DNA of 64,000 nt from Rutpela maculata. Taxonomy: Eukaryota > Arthropoda > Insecta > Coleoptera > Cerambycidae. The notes below the pieces were generated by a model. That model was not told the origin of the DNA and searched no databases. It was given only the letters and a program-made list of their open reading frames with translations. Shown here piece by piece: positions 1-11,561 of this stretch. The DNA lies in NCBI GenBank assembly GCA_936432065.2, contig OW386294.2, forward strand, positions 53,038,945-53,102,944, given 5' to 3'. The translations under genes were made by a program, and so were the position numbers. Position 1 is the stretch's first letter. Each line of letters starts with the position of its first letter.

Positions 1-1210
1 TTTTTCTTATAATGTGCGAAGTTTTATCAAGGGAGACCAACGAGAACGTATTCATAATCTCTTGTAAGTACTTATAGTTACATATACAAATATTTTACCT
101 GTAGAAAAGATACGTGGGCGATATCGCAGTACAATAGGGCCCCAAAGTTAGATTTTTGCAATACCTATATCTGATATATGTTATTTTATATTTTCTCAAT
201 GCATTATTGGATTTTTCCCGCATTAATTGATGTGGTTGTGATACAGGAAGCCAAAACTCAAACGTAAACTTTTTAGCAATTATTTGTTACCGATTTCAAT
301 GTCCTTGATAAATTATGTAGGTAGTATGATATACCTACATAAAAAATAATTTTGGAAGAAGCAAATGTGAATTTTTTTAGTTAAAGTAAATAGCAGTATT
401 TTATTAAAATGGCCTGAACTAATATCTATATTTACAATCGTATAATCAATATTATAATATTTGATAAGCATCTATATCATATGCAGGAATAAATTTGGGT
501 AGTAGCCATGGTCGTCTCTTCGAGAGGGAGTCACAATTATATGCGCAAATTTTATTTAGGGTTTACCAAAAGATATCATCGGTTTAATTAAGCGAATAAA
601 ATAAATTTTATTTTTTCTTAATCTATACAAAGTTATATTGATGAAAAGAGCACCACCAGAAAAACAAACAATTAATTCAGCAATTTTTGTCATATTCCAA
701 AAACCACTCAGGAAATGTAATTTTAAACTAGATTAAACGTTATACTCTTCACTGGTTTGTTGAACTTGTTATATACCTAGGTGTACTGTAATATATACAG
801 TATGTCCACAGTTAGAGTGGATAAGAGGGTAAACTTTTTTATTTCTCATTTTACGCAGAAAATTTATTCTTCATAAATAATTTTGCCTTTTTTAAAAATA
901 TGATTTCCATGTAGTAAGTTAACATGTCATGTACAGGGTGTTCAGAAAATTTAAAAAATCGGAAAATTATGTAAGATTTTGTCAGTTTTAACGGTACGAA
1001 AAACTGTCACTAAGGTTGTTTAGAATTAAAATTTATGTCAGAATTCCAATTTGTAGATAAATCTGCCTAATTCGACTTTTTTAAAAAAATTTCATACTTG
1101 TGCCATGGTATCATGCGATAAAACTTCCGGTAAGATAAAAATTATTTTCCTACAAATATTATTAAATAAAACACCTAATTATACTCGTAATTATATTAAA
1201 CTACTTTTAT
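1..1210. other. AT-rich stretch without a recognisable gene
   Basis: No open frame here resembles a known protein. An ACAGGGTGTTC motif near 937 resembles the ends of foldback repeats seen near 3975, 31857 and 35770, so part of this stretch is probably old repeat sequence. Nothing else can be supported. Confidence 0.6.
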
Positions 1211-1510
1211 TACTTCCACATCCACTGGTAGTAATGACAAAAAATTTTTTTAAAATTTTTATTGTTCAAGTAGGCTTAGAATGTCATGAAACGTCGAGAT
1301 TTTAAGTCTGAGCAAAAATATTTTCTGTTTGTCTGTAACTTTTTTTGTGCACACGATTACTCTGGAACCGTTTAAGATATTGACTTGTTATTAAATTGGT
1401 AAATGGGGGTAGATAGGTAACATAAGCAGATAAGAGTCCATTAGATTGGTATTTAGTATATACAAGAAGCTAATGTCTAAAAAAAATTTGGCCTTAGCCA
1501 CTTAGCCCAT
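1211..1510 (+). repeat. Left half of a split ACTTCCACATCC-ended TIR element
   Basis: It begins TACTTCCACATCCACTGG and runs through a segment (AAACGTCGAGATTTTAA, then CACGATTACTCTGGAACCG) also found in fuller copies at 24808-25481 and 47254-47911. The copy stops at 1510 where a CCCA-ended element begins, and its other half resumes at 7376. No coding capacity is seen. It is a non-autonomous DNA-transposon-like repeat of unknown superfamily. Confidence 0.75.
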
Positions 1511-2473
1511 CCCAACTAGCACCAAAGTAACAGTAACTGAGATGAGAACTTCAAATGAGTAACCACTACGAATCCGTGACTCAATTTACGACTTTGATAT
1601 GTAAATAACTTCATTTGACATATCCGTAGTCACTGTCTCGTAGTTTTTACCACTAGCGGTTACTTTAAAGTTATGTGACTTCTACGTAGCTTTTCCGGTG
1701 CATGAGGACGCCCTAGTTGTCAGTGAGATGACCTTCGAAGTTGCAACCACTTTCAAGCAGCGTTGATAGTGGCCGCGACATTCTGGGAACCTTTACTATC
1801 CATTTAAAATCGTGAACCTTGTTAGTAACATTTATTAGTGTAAATGACGTTACCGATGCCTGCAGAACTAAACTTCGTGCACGGCTACTACGAAGTAGTT
1901 AAATTCACGATGAAGTAAATTTCACCATCTAGTTCCCATTGTTAACCATATATAGGGAAGGAGGGGCGATAACGAGAGGAATGATATACCTAACCTATAT
2001 AGTTTATGCTTGTCTTGTGGCCTTTATCTTTTCCAAATTTTAAAATAATAACTTGCTATTTTGTGTTGAATTTCATACATTTATCTTTTCCATTCAACAC
2101 AACTCGTTAAGTGAGGAAAACAACTAGGTATTTTTCGGATTGTTTACCTGGTAATGTTTTTTAAAAGATAATAAATGTTCTATGTAGGTAATATGTAAGA
2201 GTATGAAGTTGTTCCATGATATTAATTAATGTTCTAAAATAACAGGTAAGAGTAAAAGTCGCTGAAGTGCCTAAAGACAAAAAACTTCGCAGTAAGGGGA
2301 TAATAGCTTTAAGAAATTGGAAAACCACCTAACAAATGTATGTGTGTATATAGTCAACATTTTCTACAGAATGATTTTTTCACTGAAGTAAGTTATTCAT
2401 ATTTGTACCTGCATTTATAGATATGTTTCAAAATACCTATAATATAGAGGTGCAACGGATATCAGGTTACTAT

Positions 2474-3585
2474 CCCAGCAAACACTCATAATTGGCACAT
2501 AATTGGTCATACGCACCGTCGCCAGCATTATCATAATTGGCACTTTTATGGGGAGCCACAAGCGGACCATTGGCGAAATGTCCCACCGGCCAGCAGCTGG
2601 CCATCCTTCAATTTGCCAACAGTGTACAATAATATTTATACATCCATAAAGGACGATGTATGGAGATTCTACTTTTTTATATAGATACATTATTCAGGGC
2701 GCTTTTTACGAAAAAATACAGCTTTGACATGTAAGTATTTTGCTTAATAAAAATGAAGTAATTATTAATGCATAAATATTGTAATATGAATTTGTTTGTT
2801 ATCATCAGTATATTTTATTTACATATTTAATATTGTTTACCATAGCTCCAATTTATTCTCACAAGGGTTGCCTGCAAATTATAATGTTTATTAAGTTATT
2901 AAATTCATTTTTACTTACCTGTACCAATTGCGGTCGGTGGGGTTCGAACCTGCATGTCTCCGTTGCCGGTATTACAGTACTGACTCTTCTACCAACTGAG
3001 CTATCTTAATAACCGTTATTACGGATGCTAAAAGCAGTATTTATGGTGATGTGTATGAAGTCTTTATTATATTATGTGAATATGTAGCTATTTATTTCAA
3101 AATGTAGAAAGTATTTGAATGTTTAATAAATGTTTACGAGTAGTCTCAAATAATATCATTAATAATTTACAAAAAACGTTAAAATTAAGTTATTAATGAC
3201 AAATTACAACGGTCAGATTAAGTCAGATCACACAAATTTTAATAACCCACAGGCCAAAGCATATAGAACGAAAATGCAAATGGCGGATGCTATGCTCGGT
3301 GAAGCCTTGAGAGATTTTTCACAATGCGCATGCGCGTAACCATAAAAATATTAGCCTGCATATTACCATAAAAGTACCATCAACGTATAAACCGAAGCAG
3401 CATTTTTTATGGTTGCACAATAATTAACTATTTCTGGTTATTATGTGGCAATTCATAACAACATGAAGCTATGGTACGCCTGCATATAATTTATTATGGA
3501 CCACAAAAGGTTAGCCTATGCCATAAGAAAGCCATTGATCGCTACAATGGCCCATTTAAGGGCCGCAATTTTTGTGTTTGCTGGG
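2474..3585. mobile_element. CCCA-ended TIR element (E2), 1.1 kb, with tRNA-like core
   Basis: The ends CCCAGCAAACAC and GTGTTTGCTGGG are perfect inverted repeats flanked by AT on both sides (2472-2473 and 3586-3587). Removing it rejoins the TATCCGG-rich left end of the surrounding hAT element. The left subterminal zone repeats ATAATTGGCAC and ATTGG words, and the right repeats CCATAA/TTATGG words. The centre (about 2733-3085) is shared with the E3 element at 33316-33660. No transposase frame was found. Confidence 0.7.
2930..3006 (-). repeat. tRNA-like sequence inside E2 (SINE head or captured tRNA)
   Basis: On the minus strand a box-A-like TAGCTCAGTTGGTAGAAG is followed about 40 bp later by a box-B GGTTCGAACCC. 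The two halves of an acceptor stem do not pair, so this is not a functional tRNA. A diverged copy with the same flanks lies at 33511-33589 in E3, so it is part of a shared core rather than a random hit. Confidence 0.65.
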
Positions 3586-3974
3586 ATCCGGTATCCGGCC
3601 TATCCGGCCATTTTATTACTAGTCGGCTGGACACCGGATAGTGACCTGATATCCGGCCAAAACCGGATATTTAAAAAATAAAAAGTGGAATAAAAAATGA
3701 AACAGTTTTATTATACTGATTGGAGTTAGTATACCACCATGCGTAAGGGTCACTATTATTTTGAAGTTTGAATCAGTCCTCCTGTCAAATAGTAGTCAAT
3801 CTCATTGGCCATTGAAGTTTTCTCCGAAACGTTGTCATTAAAGATGGGATTTTGCAAAATAAGAGGGAGATGCGTGTTTATTTTCGATTTATTATAAATA
3901 TTTACGAAACCACACATAGTACAATCTTTAAAACTATTTTAGATACTTGCTATTGTTCTAACGCAATCAAATAT

Positions 3975-4142
3975 ACAGGGTCCGCCACTTAAAATTCCCC
4001 AGACTCTAACTTCCTTTTTAAATCACTCTGTATGCATGTTTCAAGGCCTTAAAAATATCTACAATTTGATGTGCTGGACATGGTCGTAGCTTAAAAAATA
4101 AGGAAGTTACGAGTCTGGGGAGTTTTAAGTGGCTTTTACCCT
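3975..4142. repeat. Foldback MITE, about 168 bp
   Basis: The left arm (ACAGGGTCCGCCACTTAAAA, then CAGACTCTAACTTCCTT) is matched in inverted orientation by the right arm (AAGGAAGTTACGAGTCTGGG, then GTTTTAAGTGGC, ending ACCCT). It is non-coding and lies inside the hAT-type element. Confidence 0.7.
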
Positions 4143-4637
4143 ATTACTTCCCATTTTTTTCTTGTTTTCTGTTGTATTTTAATATTGCAGTTTGTCAATG
4201 AAAATAGTTCCTAATTCCATTATTAGAGCATGGCATTTAACTATATACAAAATTTATGATAAAAATTGTAGATAGTTGTATTCCTTAGAGCAATTTTAAA
4301 GATTATACCATTTATGACTTTTTAAATATTTATAATAATCCGAAAATAAACGCATATTTCCCTCTCACTCTGCAAAATTCTATCCTGAACGCTAGTATTT
4401 CCTGTACCAACTTTTTTTTTAAAATTTTATTATGTGTTAAAAAAATAGACCACAATAATATAAATATATAAAAACATACGAGAAAAAGATGGTAAGATGT
4501 TTGACAAACAATAAAACTTAACATATAAAAGGTGAAAGTATTGTCCAAAAAGACATTTTTCAACTTCACCTTTCACAATTCAAGAAATATGTAATGAAAG
4601 TAATAATAATTATACAGAATTTTGAAGCTCACTTGAG

Positions 4638-5141
4638 GTTTTATATCAATAGATATAGTTTTTCTTGCTTGGCATATTTTTTGAATGTTGCAATGTTCAT
4701 ATCATAACAGTCCTCAGGTATAGCATTAGCTATTTTAGTCGCAATATAAGAAAAACTTGATTTAAACATTGTTGTGTGATGCCGTGGAATGTCAAATTTA
4801 GTTCTGTTTCTTGTTACACGGTCATGCACTTCATACCGGGGTTTTAGCTTGTTATATAACAATTCAGGAGTTTCATCCAAAATATTTTTAGAAACAAAAC
4901 ACACTAAATGCAGTCTTTGTCTTTCATCCATTTGTAGCCAGTTTATCTCTTGTATATGGTGACTAGAGGCTCTCGTCTTGGCAATTGCAAGCAGTACCGG
5001 GTTCCAGCATTTTGCACTCTTTGTATTCTCTTCTTTGTCTTTGCTGTTAAACATAGATAGTATACACAATCACAGTAATTGAATAGCGAGAGAGTCAGCA
5101 AATCAACAAATAAAAGTTTTACATTCTTAGGCAGAATATTT
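4638..5141 (-). pseudogene. CR1-group LINE ORF2, C-terminal fragment, frameshifted
   Basis: On the minus strand, frames read in order LPKNVKLLFVDLL, then LFNYCDCVYY, then RIQRVQNAGTRYCL, then (another frame) INWLQMDERQRLHLVCFVSK and a tail ending in a Lys-rich segment. This order is the thumb/C-terminal region of CR1/Jockey-group reverse transcriptases. At least one frameshift separates the parts and the 5' two-thirds are missing, as in a 5'-truncated insertion. The 3' UTR probably continues toward 4330. It lies inside the hAT-type element. Confidence 0.75.
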
Positions 5142-5506
5142 TTATATTGATATTAACTTCGTCAAAACAGTTCCAAAAAGTGTTGTGAATATCAGCATAT
5201 CTCTTTCGTTGTTACTGGAAGGAGAAGAACCACTTTCACTATCACTGCTTGAATATAAATTTATCACAACTATTTTTTGAAGCCTATAGCAAAGTAATTT
5301 GACGGGATTTTTCAGCCTGATTTTAAATCTGGGGTCTCGAAGAGTTGCTAGTAAGTATTTTTGTCGTCGAGGTTCACAAGACGTGTTTTTAATCCAACTT
5401 TCAATGCAAGCCGGATAGTTGGCCGGATATCTGGTATCCGGTACAAGAAGTACGCCGGATATCCGGAATTCGGTATCCGGCCAAAACACTATCCGTCGTA
5501 TCTCTA

Positions 5507-5640
5507 CTATAATAATAATAATAATAATAATAATGATTTATTGCCCAACAGATAAAAAAATCCAATTAATAATAATCTCTTGGGTTGGAATTTATTTCAC
5601 TTAACATAATTTGCTAGATGGTTTTCGAATTTTTAAAGCT
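5507..5640 (-). repeat. Probable LINE 3' end with (TAA)n tail
   Basis: An (ATA)n run at 5510-5534 is followed by GATTTATTGCCCAACAG. Tails of this kind at 26178, 49149 and 61615 lie at the 3' ends of minus-strand LINEs or LINE-like repeats. No coding sequence is attached, so this is a very short 5'-truncated copy. Confidence 0.45.
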
Positions 5641-7375
5641 ATTGGCCACTTACTGCGAAGTTCTCTATCTATTTGGAAAGCTGTGCATTGACACGTCTTT
5701 TAAACTATATGCACTGTTACTGAACATTGTCTTTTACACTTACTAGTAATTTCAGAAATTTAATTGATGTGAAGTAATTTTACACTCTTACCTATGTTGA
5801 ACTTGTATTGTTTTTTGAGAAACATAAACAGGAAAACAAATACAATAGCACTGAAATAAAACATACCTAATTAAAAAAAAATCATTTATTTATTCAGATC
5901 TCTCTTCTTTTTCACAACATACATGTGCATATGGTTAAAATAATTCCTAGTCTGCTTATAATATCCGGATTGGCCTGCTGTACAACTACACATGCATTTT
6001 CATTTATCATCACCTTATAAATTCATTCTAACTTCATGGGAGCAAAGGGCAAAGATTTGTTTTTTCACGGCATCTTCAACAGAGAATTACATGACCAGCT
6101 CTAAATACCACTTCATCTTCCTTGATGGGTCTACTTCTGCATCTAATTAAAGTAAAGATATCACACAATTCTAATTCTACCTTCGGCATATTTGAAAACA
6201 GTTCACAAACGTAAGAAAATTAATAAAATAATAGACGTAACGTTATGACAACTACATGTTTTCGTCACCATTTCCGATATATTGATTGAAAATTGAAAAT
6301 ATTGAAATTCACTGATACCATCTGCTGATGTGATTTTCCCCTATAGACAAAAGTCAAAATTAGGGGCGCGTTCATTTTAAACGTCGCGCGTCGGACGTAT
6401 GGCAGCACACCAGGGCGCGGCATTTAGAATCAATGTTGGAAAAAATGTAACTATGAAGTGGCAGCGGGGACCATGCTGCAACTTTAAAGTGACGCTACAG
6501 TCCCATTCGGTACTTTGTAATAAATGTAACTTTAAAGTCACATATTTTCAGTCCCTGTCACTATCCTCAAGTAACAATTACTTTCAAGTCACATTTCTTA
6601 GTAAAAACAACTTCAAAGTGATTCTTTCTGAAATACGCCTTCTTGATGGCCAAGACTTATGACGCCATTATTACAAGACATGAACCATAACTTCATAAAT
6701 AACTCAAAAATTTAATTTATCACTATTTCTGCACCAAATATAATAAATTAATGGTTAAAAATGTCAAGTTTCAAAGAACAATAAAAAATAGCTTTCAGCA
6801 GCCAGGTTGACATATTCTCCCATGACATTAAATATTTTAAAGACAATATTTTAATTAAAAAAAGCAAATTATAAAGGCGCGTGCCAGATTCGGACGTTTT
6901 ATCATTATGTTTGACAATAAACTTGCATTCGTTTTAATTTTGATGCTTAGCCATTGGGAAATTGTACAAGTTTTGCTTTATAATATTATACTATTCTGCT
7001 ATTGTATTAAGTTTCTGAGTTAGGGAAATGGATAGCAATAATCATGTAGGAATGAAACACAAGTATAATAAAATCAGTTGCAAGACAAAGCAGGCAACAT
7101 TCATTTGATAGAGTGGGGCGTGGTAAAGTTCCCCGAAAGTCGCGGTTTACACTCCGCGACGTCACCGCTACATAACCACAACGCCACTGGAAGGTAACCG
7201 GACTAGTTCCGGGAACGTAGCCGGAACGTTGCGGAAACCGAAAAAATATTCCCCATTTTGGTAGTACTAACGTAATGGGAACGTTCCTGTTATGCTCTTG
7301 TGACTAGTGACAGAACACTTTAAAGTACCTACAATAGTCGTTGCTACGTTCCAGCAACTAATTGTTCTAGTTGGG
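5641..7375. other. Right half of E1, non-coding
   Basis: No protein-like frame is recognised. From about 6460 to 6640 the sequence repeats ACTTTAAAGT-type words in both orientations. From 7190 the words are GGAACGTT and GTAACC. These appear to be the subterminal word repeats of E1. Confidence 0.5.
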
Positions 7376-7649
7376 ATTACTACCCCCACTCCATTATAAA
7401 AGAAAAAAAATTGTGATTTAGTGTATGTACAAGAACCAAAGGCCTCAAAACATATTTTTTTATTTCATCCATTCCCACTACCACCCCCTATCACTACCCC
7501 ACCCCACTACCGATCTGGGATATCATTTTTATGGGTTTTTGGGGTAGACGATTTCAAATATTATATTGTTAAAGTTCCATAAACAATTATCTCCACATAC
7601 AAAATTTTTTCGTTGAGAGACATGGGTAGCAAATCTGGATGTGGAAGTA
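7376..7649 (+). repeat. Right half of the split ACTTCCACATCC-ended element
   Basis: It continues the repeat interrupted at 1510. The ACCAAAGGCCTCAAAA segment and the terminal CTGGATGTGGAAGTA match the copy at 47254-47911 in the same order. Halves 1211-1510 and 7376-7649 together make one copy. Confidence 0.75.
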
Positions 7650-7699
7650 TTTTTAACAGAATTGAAAATACGCATTAGGAAAACTAAAATAAATTAAAA

Positions 7700-7990
7700 A
7701 GAATATATTATTGAAACACGTCTACACCGTGCTCCACGCATTTTTGAAGGCGACTGTAAAGCTCTTCGTAACTTTCTAACCTCTTGTAAGGATATTGACT
7801 GAACAGCTTCCCCATGCAATGCGATCTTTCAACAGATCAGTGTTATTATCTAAAGGTTGGCCTACTGTATACAATTTGTTTCAATCGATCCCACAAATAA
7901 AAACCCATATTTGTTAAATCGGAGGACCTTGAAGGCCATGAATTTGGATCATACCGACCAATCCCTCGGTCAGCATTATTCCGTAACCAC
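7700..7990 (-). pseudogene. Degenerate mariner/Tc1-type transposase C-terminus
   Basis: On the minus strand the frame reads RGIGRYDPNSWPSRSSDLTN, then MGFYLWDRLKQIVYS. This matches the pattern of the third catalytic region of Tc/mariner-superfamily DDE transposases (W-P-x-R-S-x-D-L followed by an aromatic F/Y-L-W motif). The frame then breaks. Only the C-terminal fragment is present, and no terminal repeats could be tied to it. Confidence 0.6.
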
Positions 7991-8282
7991 AGGTTCTAAC
8001 ATTTGAGGCAGAATGAGCCGAAAATTAATCGAGGTTAGTTTTCTAATTCTTTACTGAAAAAAGTTTGCAGCATATTCAAATAACTATTGTTGTTACAAGT
8101 ATCTTCAAAAAAATATCCCAAGTAGCACACTTAATTCCTCAAGATGTCCCGAGGATAAAAATATTGGGAATAATATATAGCCTCTAGAGGTCTATAAGAG
8201 CTCCCTATGAATGGCAAATGTCAGATTATTTTAGAATAAACCAATACCTCGCATAGAAATCAAAACAGCTATTAGTATAAAA

Positions 8283-9640
8283 TCCTGTAAGCAGATTTTT
8301 GCCTACCTATAGAACTCCTGTAGTATTCTTTAGGATGTCTTATCGCTTACCAATATAAATGGTACCGATGACATCCCTATAAGATTTCTATTAAATGTAC
8401 CGCATCAATCCTGCAAGCAGATTTTTGACTACTTATGCAGTGGCCGAGCGTTGCTGTTACGGGCCTGGGTTCGAATCAAAGATCTTTAAGTAAGTAAAAC
8501 ATCTTTGGTTCGAATGGTTTTCCGCGGGCCCCACAATCAAACTTTTCTTGCGGGCCTTTTGAGGAGCCCCTGTAAAACATGTGTTTTGCTTGTTTGACTA
8601 CTAAATATATGTATTTTATGGAACTTTAGATTTGAACAAAAACACATTTGTCAATGGTATTCATTTAAATTTAATATCAGTTGACTTATAAAAAAAAAAG
8701 TTAACGACATACAGAAATAAACCAAAACAACATTCTTCATAGACAAAAATAACTTAACCAAGAAAAGGATTTTTTTCTTGCACGTAAACTAAATAATAAA
8801 TTAAGACTAGGACAGTCCTTTGATCTAAGCGACTCGGCAATCGGCATTACAGCATTCGATTACGAACATGCAATAACACAAGCAGCCCATATCAAAGTAT
8901 TACTAAACAGGGTAGTACTCAGAAAAAAAATTGCATAAATGTGTTAACTAAGATTTAATTACGTTTTTCTTTATTTTGTGATTAATTTGACTTGACTTTC
9001 GTTTCGTGAAGTGTAAGGTATTGAAGTACCTGGGCTGGTCCGTTCCGGGCCCGGGTTTCGCGGAACCAGCGTTGCCAACTTTTGTGTGAGCGGTTTTCCT
9101 AAACATACGAGCATTTTCCCCTAGATTGACCAATTTTTCCCTAGGGCTAGTAAACCTAATTTAGTGAAGTACATAGCACAGATTTCTGATTTGTAGAAAC
9201 CAACGCCGGACGCTGGCACGTTGCAGCGACTATATAAAGATGATGTTGAACTAACTGTTTACTTCATGGAAATATAATACATATATATGAACAATTAATT
9301 ATTATTGATTTTTACTTTTATTTCTTGATTTTATTATTATTGATTAATATTATTGTATTCAAATTTAGTTAATTATAATAATTCTGTATATTTTCAAAAT
9401 TCCCTAGAATCCATAGAAATTCCCTTTGTCCCTAAATGATCCGAGGTTTCCCTAGAATAGGGAAATTTCCCTAGAGTTGGCAACGCTGCGCGGAACCCCT
9501 GTAGATCCGCCACTGTACCTGCGGAATTCCTGTAATAATCTTTAGGGTATCTCCTCGCTTACCAATATAAACGGTACTGACGACGTCCTTATGGGATTTC
9601 TATTAGATGTACCATCAAACACTTCTTATAGAATTGCCCA
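8283..9640 (+). repeat. Two direct copies of a ~125-bp unit, second one interrupted
   Basis: Unit 1 (about 8288-8410: TGTAAGCAGATTTTTG through CTATTAAATGTACC) recurs from 8411. The second unit is cut at 8437 by an inserted element and resumes at 9516 (CCTGCGGAATTCCTG through CTATTAGATGTACC). Several mismatches separate the copies. Confidence 0.6.
8438..9515. mobile_element. hAT-like insertion with CAGTGGC/GCCACTG ends
   Basis: It starts CAGTGGCCGAGCG and ends GATCCGCCACTG, interrupting a tandem-repeat unit exactly. Flanking octamers TACTTATG and TACCTGCG match at five of eight positions, as expected of a decayed 8-bp duplication. Its first 60 bases also look tRNA-like (TGGCCGAGCG, then GGGTTCGAATC). 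No transposase frame is visible; the 61-aa frame inside has no recognisable motif. Confidence 0.5.
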
Positions 9641-10504
9641 GCGGCAGCTGGTGAAATTTTGGTTAGCCAAAAATCTCAGTATTGAGGCATTTAGACCCAA
9701 ACCAAAGATTAGAGATCGTTATAAGATCCATACCATCCAAATGAATCGATGATCGCTGACAGGACTTGAACATTTCAACCATGTTATTAATTTTCTATAA
9801 ATTTATAAAAGTATAAGATAATGCATGACGAATGATTATTGTCAGTGGTTTGTATGTGGCGTATTCTAGGAATAATTTTGTAACAAATTACGTGGTAAGA
9901 GTCTCGCCGGTTAAGTACCTATGTGGTTTCGGGCCCAACGGCTTATTAGGCTATTCATTCACATGAATGTTGCTTATGAGTAGCAGTGCTCAATAAAATA
10001 GATAATAAACCTCTATCCCCTATATTATCAGAGTTATGGGGACAACAACCCTTAACTTCAAAATTAGTTTTTTTCAAAACTATTGAAGATAATTAAATGA
10101 AATTAATAGGAGACGTTAATATAAAATAGCTTTATATTTTGCATTTTATTTTACATCCCTGTCACATCATTTAGTATATAAAAAAAATAATTTAATTTTT
10201 GAGGGTGCTGTTTAGATATCAACCTCTTGAGTGACAGCTACCAAAAAATCTATATTATTTAACACTAACATAACTACTGTGTGTAAAAATTACTGCAAGG
10301 TGAAATTGGTGGAAGGTGCTTAAAAAATATATAAACCCAGGTATAATGAACAATATTCACAGGTACACAAAAAGAAAAAAAATAAGTGCAAAGACCTAGT
10401 CCACTGAATTTCTACTCATTTGGATGCTAATAATCGAAAAAATATACTACTACTTTTAGCTTGGCTCTCAATTTTTTTTTGCTTGACATATTAATTTTAT
10501 TAGA

Positions 10505-10690
10505 CTCCTAATGAGCGGAAGGTGGGGCTAACTTTTGAATTTTTAATTGAACCCTATCGCATATTCTGATTCTAGAAAAAAAATTACGTAACTTTTGTAC
10601 CAAAAATTCTTTCCGTAGAATCAGGATACGCGATAAAAATAATATTAAAAATTCAAAAGTTAGCCTCACCCCCCTCATCAGGAGTGGTGG
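10505..10690. repeat. Foldback MITE, about 185 bp
   Basis: Arms around 10509-10580 (GGTGGGGCTAACTTTTGAAT, then TATTCTGATTCTA) and 10612-10680 (TAGAATCAGGATACG, then ATTCAAAAGTTAGCCTCACC) are inverted copies of each other. The short minus-strand frame across it is a by-product of the repeat. Confidence 0.65.
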
Positions 10691-11323
10691 ATGGAAAAAT
10701 GTTATGTCCAAAAGATGCCCCTTCTGAGCAAAACAACTTTCATTTGAAACATTTTTCGCCAATGTCCCTTTCTGAGGTCCTGAGGAATGGCCTAATTAGA
10801 TTCGTAGAAAAATGTTTAAAAAACATAATCTTCTACCATTAAATATATGTAATAAAAAACGTAAAACGTTTAATCAACCACTACGTTTTAAAAACGTTTA
10901 TTATATGTACGTGTGTCCATTGGGATGGTACTAAAGGTATGCTTGGCTAAAACGACTTATTTCTACTCAAGGAACCTATTGTTGAGATATGCTCAGTCTT
11001 TAATGGACACCCTGTACATTAATTTTAATTTATTTTGGAATTCTTTTTAAATACATACTTATACATGTGTGCGTATACAAAAAAAAATTCTATATATTCT
11101 ATCAAATTACCAACTGAGGTAATCACTATAACTTTAGAAAATGATACACAGAAGAATTTCTTCTTGAGATTTCTATAGGTGTTCTATTAGAGATAATAAT
11201 AGTATTTCTATTTTAATACTTTATTTGATTTCTATAATAGGTACATAGAAAATTGAGCTGTATGGTAATTCCCTTTTAGAAATCTAGTAGATATCTGTAG
11301 GTTAACAAAAGTTGAAAATCCAT

Positions 11324-11561
11324 ACAGGCAGTTTTTCACGATAAATAATGTACTACATTTTTTGGACATTAAAAAATACATTAAAATTCGAAAAATGAGC
11401 GTGATTTATATATATTATTACAAAAAAATATGAAATCTATATAGTTATACCATTTTTAAAAGTTCAATATAGTTTTTAAATTGAAAATGTGAAAGTTTTC
11501 TGGACAATTTTTTTAATGTGCAAAAAATGTAGTACATTTTTTATCGTGAAAAACTGCCTGT
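11324..11561. repeat. Foldback MITE, 238 bp, ends ACAGGCAGTTTTTCACG
   Basis: The left arm ACAGGCAGTTTTTCACGATA, followed by ATGTACTACATTTTTTG, is matched by an inverted right arm ending CGTGAAAAACTGCCTGT. The arms are about 40 bp and nearly perfect, around an AT-rich centre. Confidence 0.75.

Larger units (their letters stand above)
2445..5506. mobile_element. Non-autonomous hAT-type element with 8-bp target duplication
   Basis: The left end TAGAGGTGCAACGGATA and the inverted right end (read inward: TAGAGATACGACGGATA) form imperfect TIRs. They are flanked by an exact 8-bp duplication CTATAATA (2437-2444 and 5507-5514). An 8-bp duplication with TAGAG-type ends is the hAT signature. Subterminal TATCCGG words cluster at both ends (3590-3665 and 5410-5490). 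It was split near its left end by the E2 element and carries a CR1 LINE fragment inside. No hAT transposase frame survives. Confidence 0.8.
1511..7375. mobile_element. Large CCCA-ended TIR element (E1), 5.9 kb, non-autonomous
   Basis: The ends are CCCAACTAGCACC at 1511 and, inverted, CTAGTTGGG at 7367-7375. They are flanked by AT on both sides (1509-1510 and 7376-7377). The element interrupts an otherwise contiguous repeat (halves 1211-1510 and 7376-7649), which shows that this block inserted as a unit. The ends are rich in short words such as GTAACT, AAAGT and CACTAG in both orientations (1515-1930, 6460-6640, 7260-7350). Most of its length is later insertions: a hAT-type element and a LINE tail. 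No transposase frame is visible. It belongs with similar elements at 2474-3585 and 33109-34780. Confidence 0.6.
8117..10924. mobile_element. Possible CCCA-ended TIR element (E5), 2.8 kb
   Basis: The left end is CCCAAGTAGCACAC after AT. The right end, inverted, reads CCCAATGGACACAC and is followed by AT. The ends are alike but imperfect, and the subterminal words differ: CCTATAG/GGATGTC on the left, AACGTTTT on the right. Two separate elements remain possible. No transposase is visible. Confidence 0.35.

Noticed and set aside
2930..3010. A functional tRNA gene
   Set aside because: Box A and box B are clear, but the acceptor stem does not pair and the unit is inside a repeated element core.
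4330..4569. A 79-aa membrane-like protein
   Set aside because: It is AT-rich sequence in the probable 3' UTR of the CR1 fragment; hydrophobicity follows from base composition.
6399..6662. An 87-aa gene
   Set aside because: Its Cys/Phe/Lys pattern comes from repeated AACTTTAAAGT words at the E1 end; no start context or domain.
8438..8480. A tRNA-Ser or tRNA-Leu gene at the left end of the hAT-like insertion
   Set aside because: TGGCCGAGCG and GGTTCGAATC occur, but the spacing is too short for a tRNA and no acceptor stem forms.
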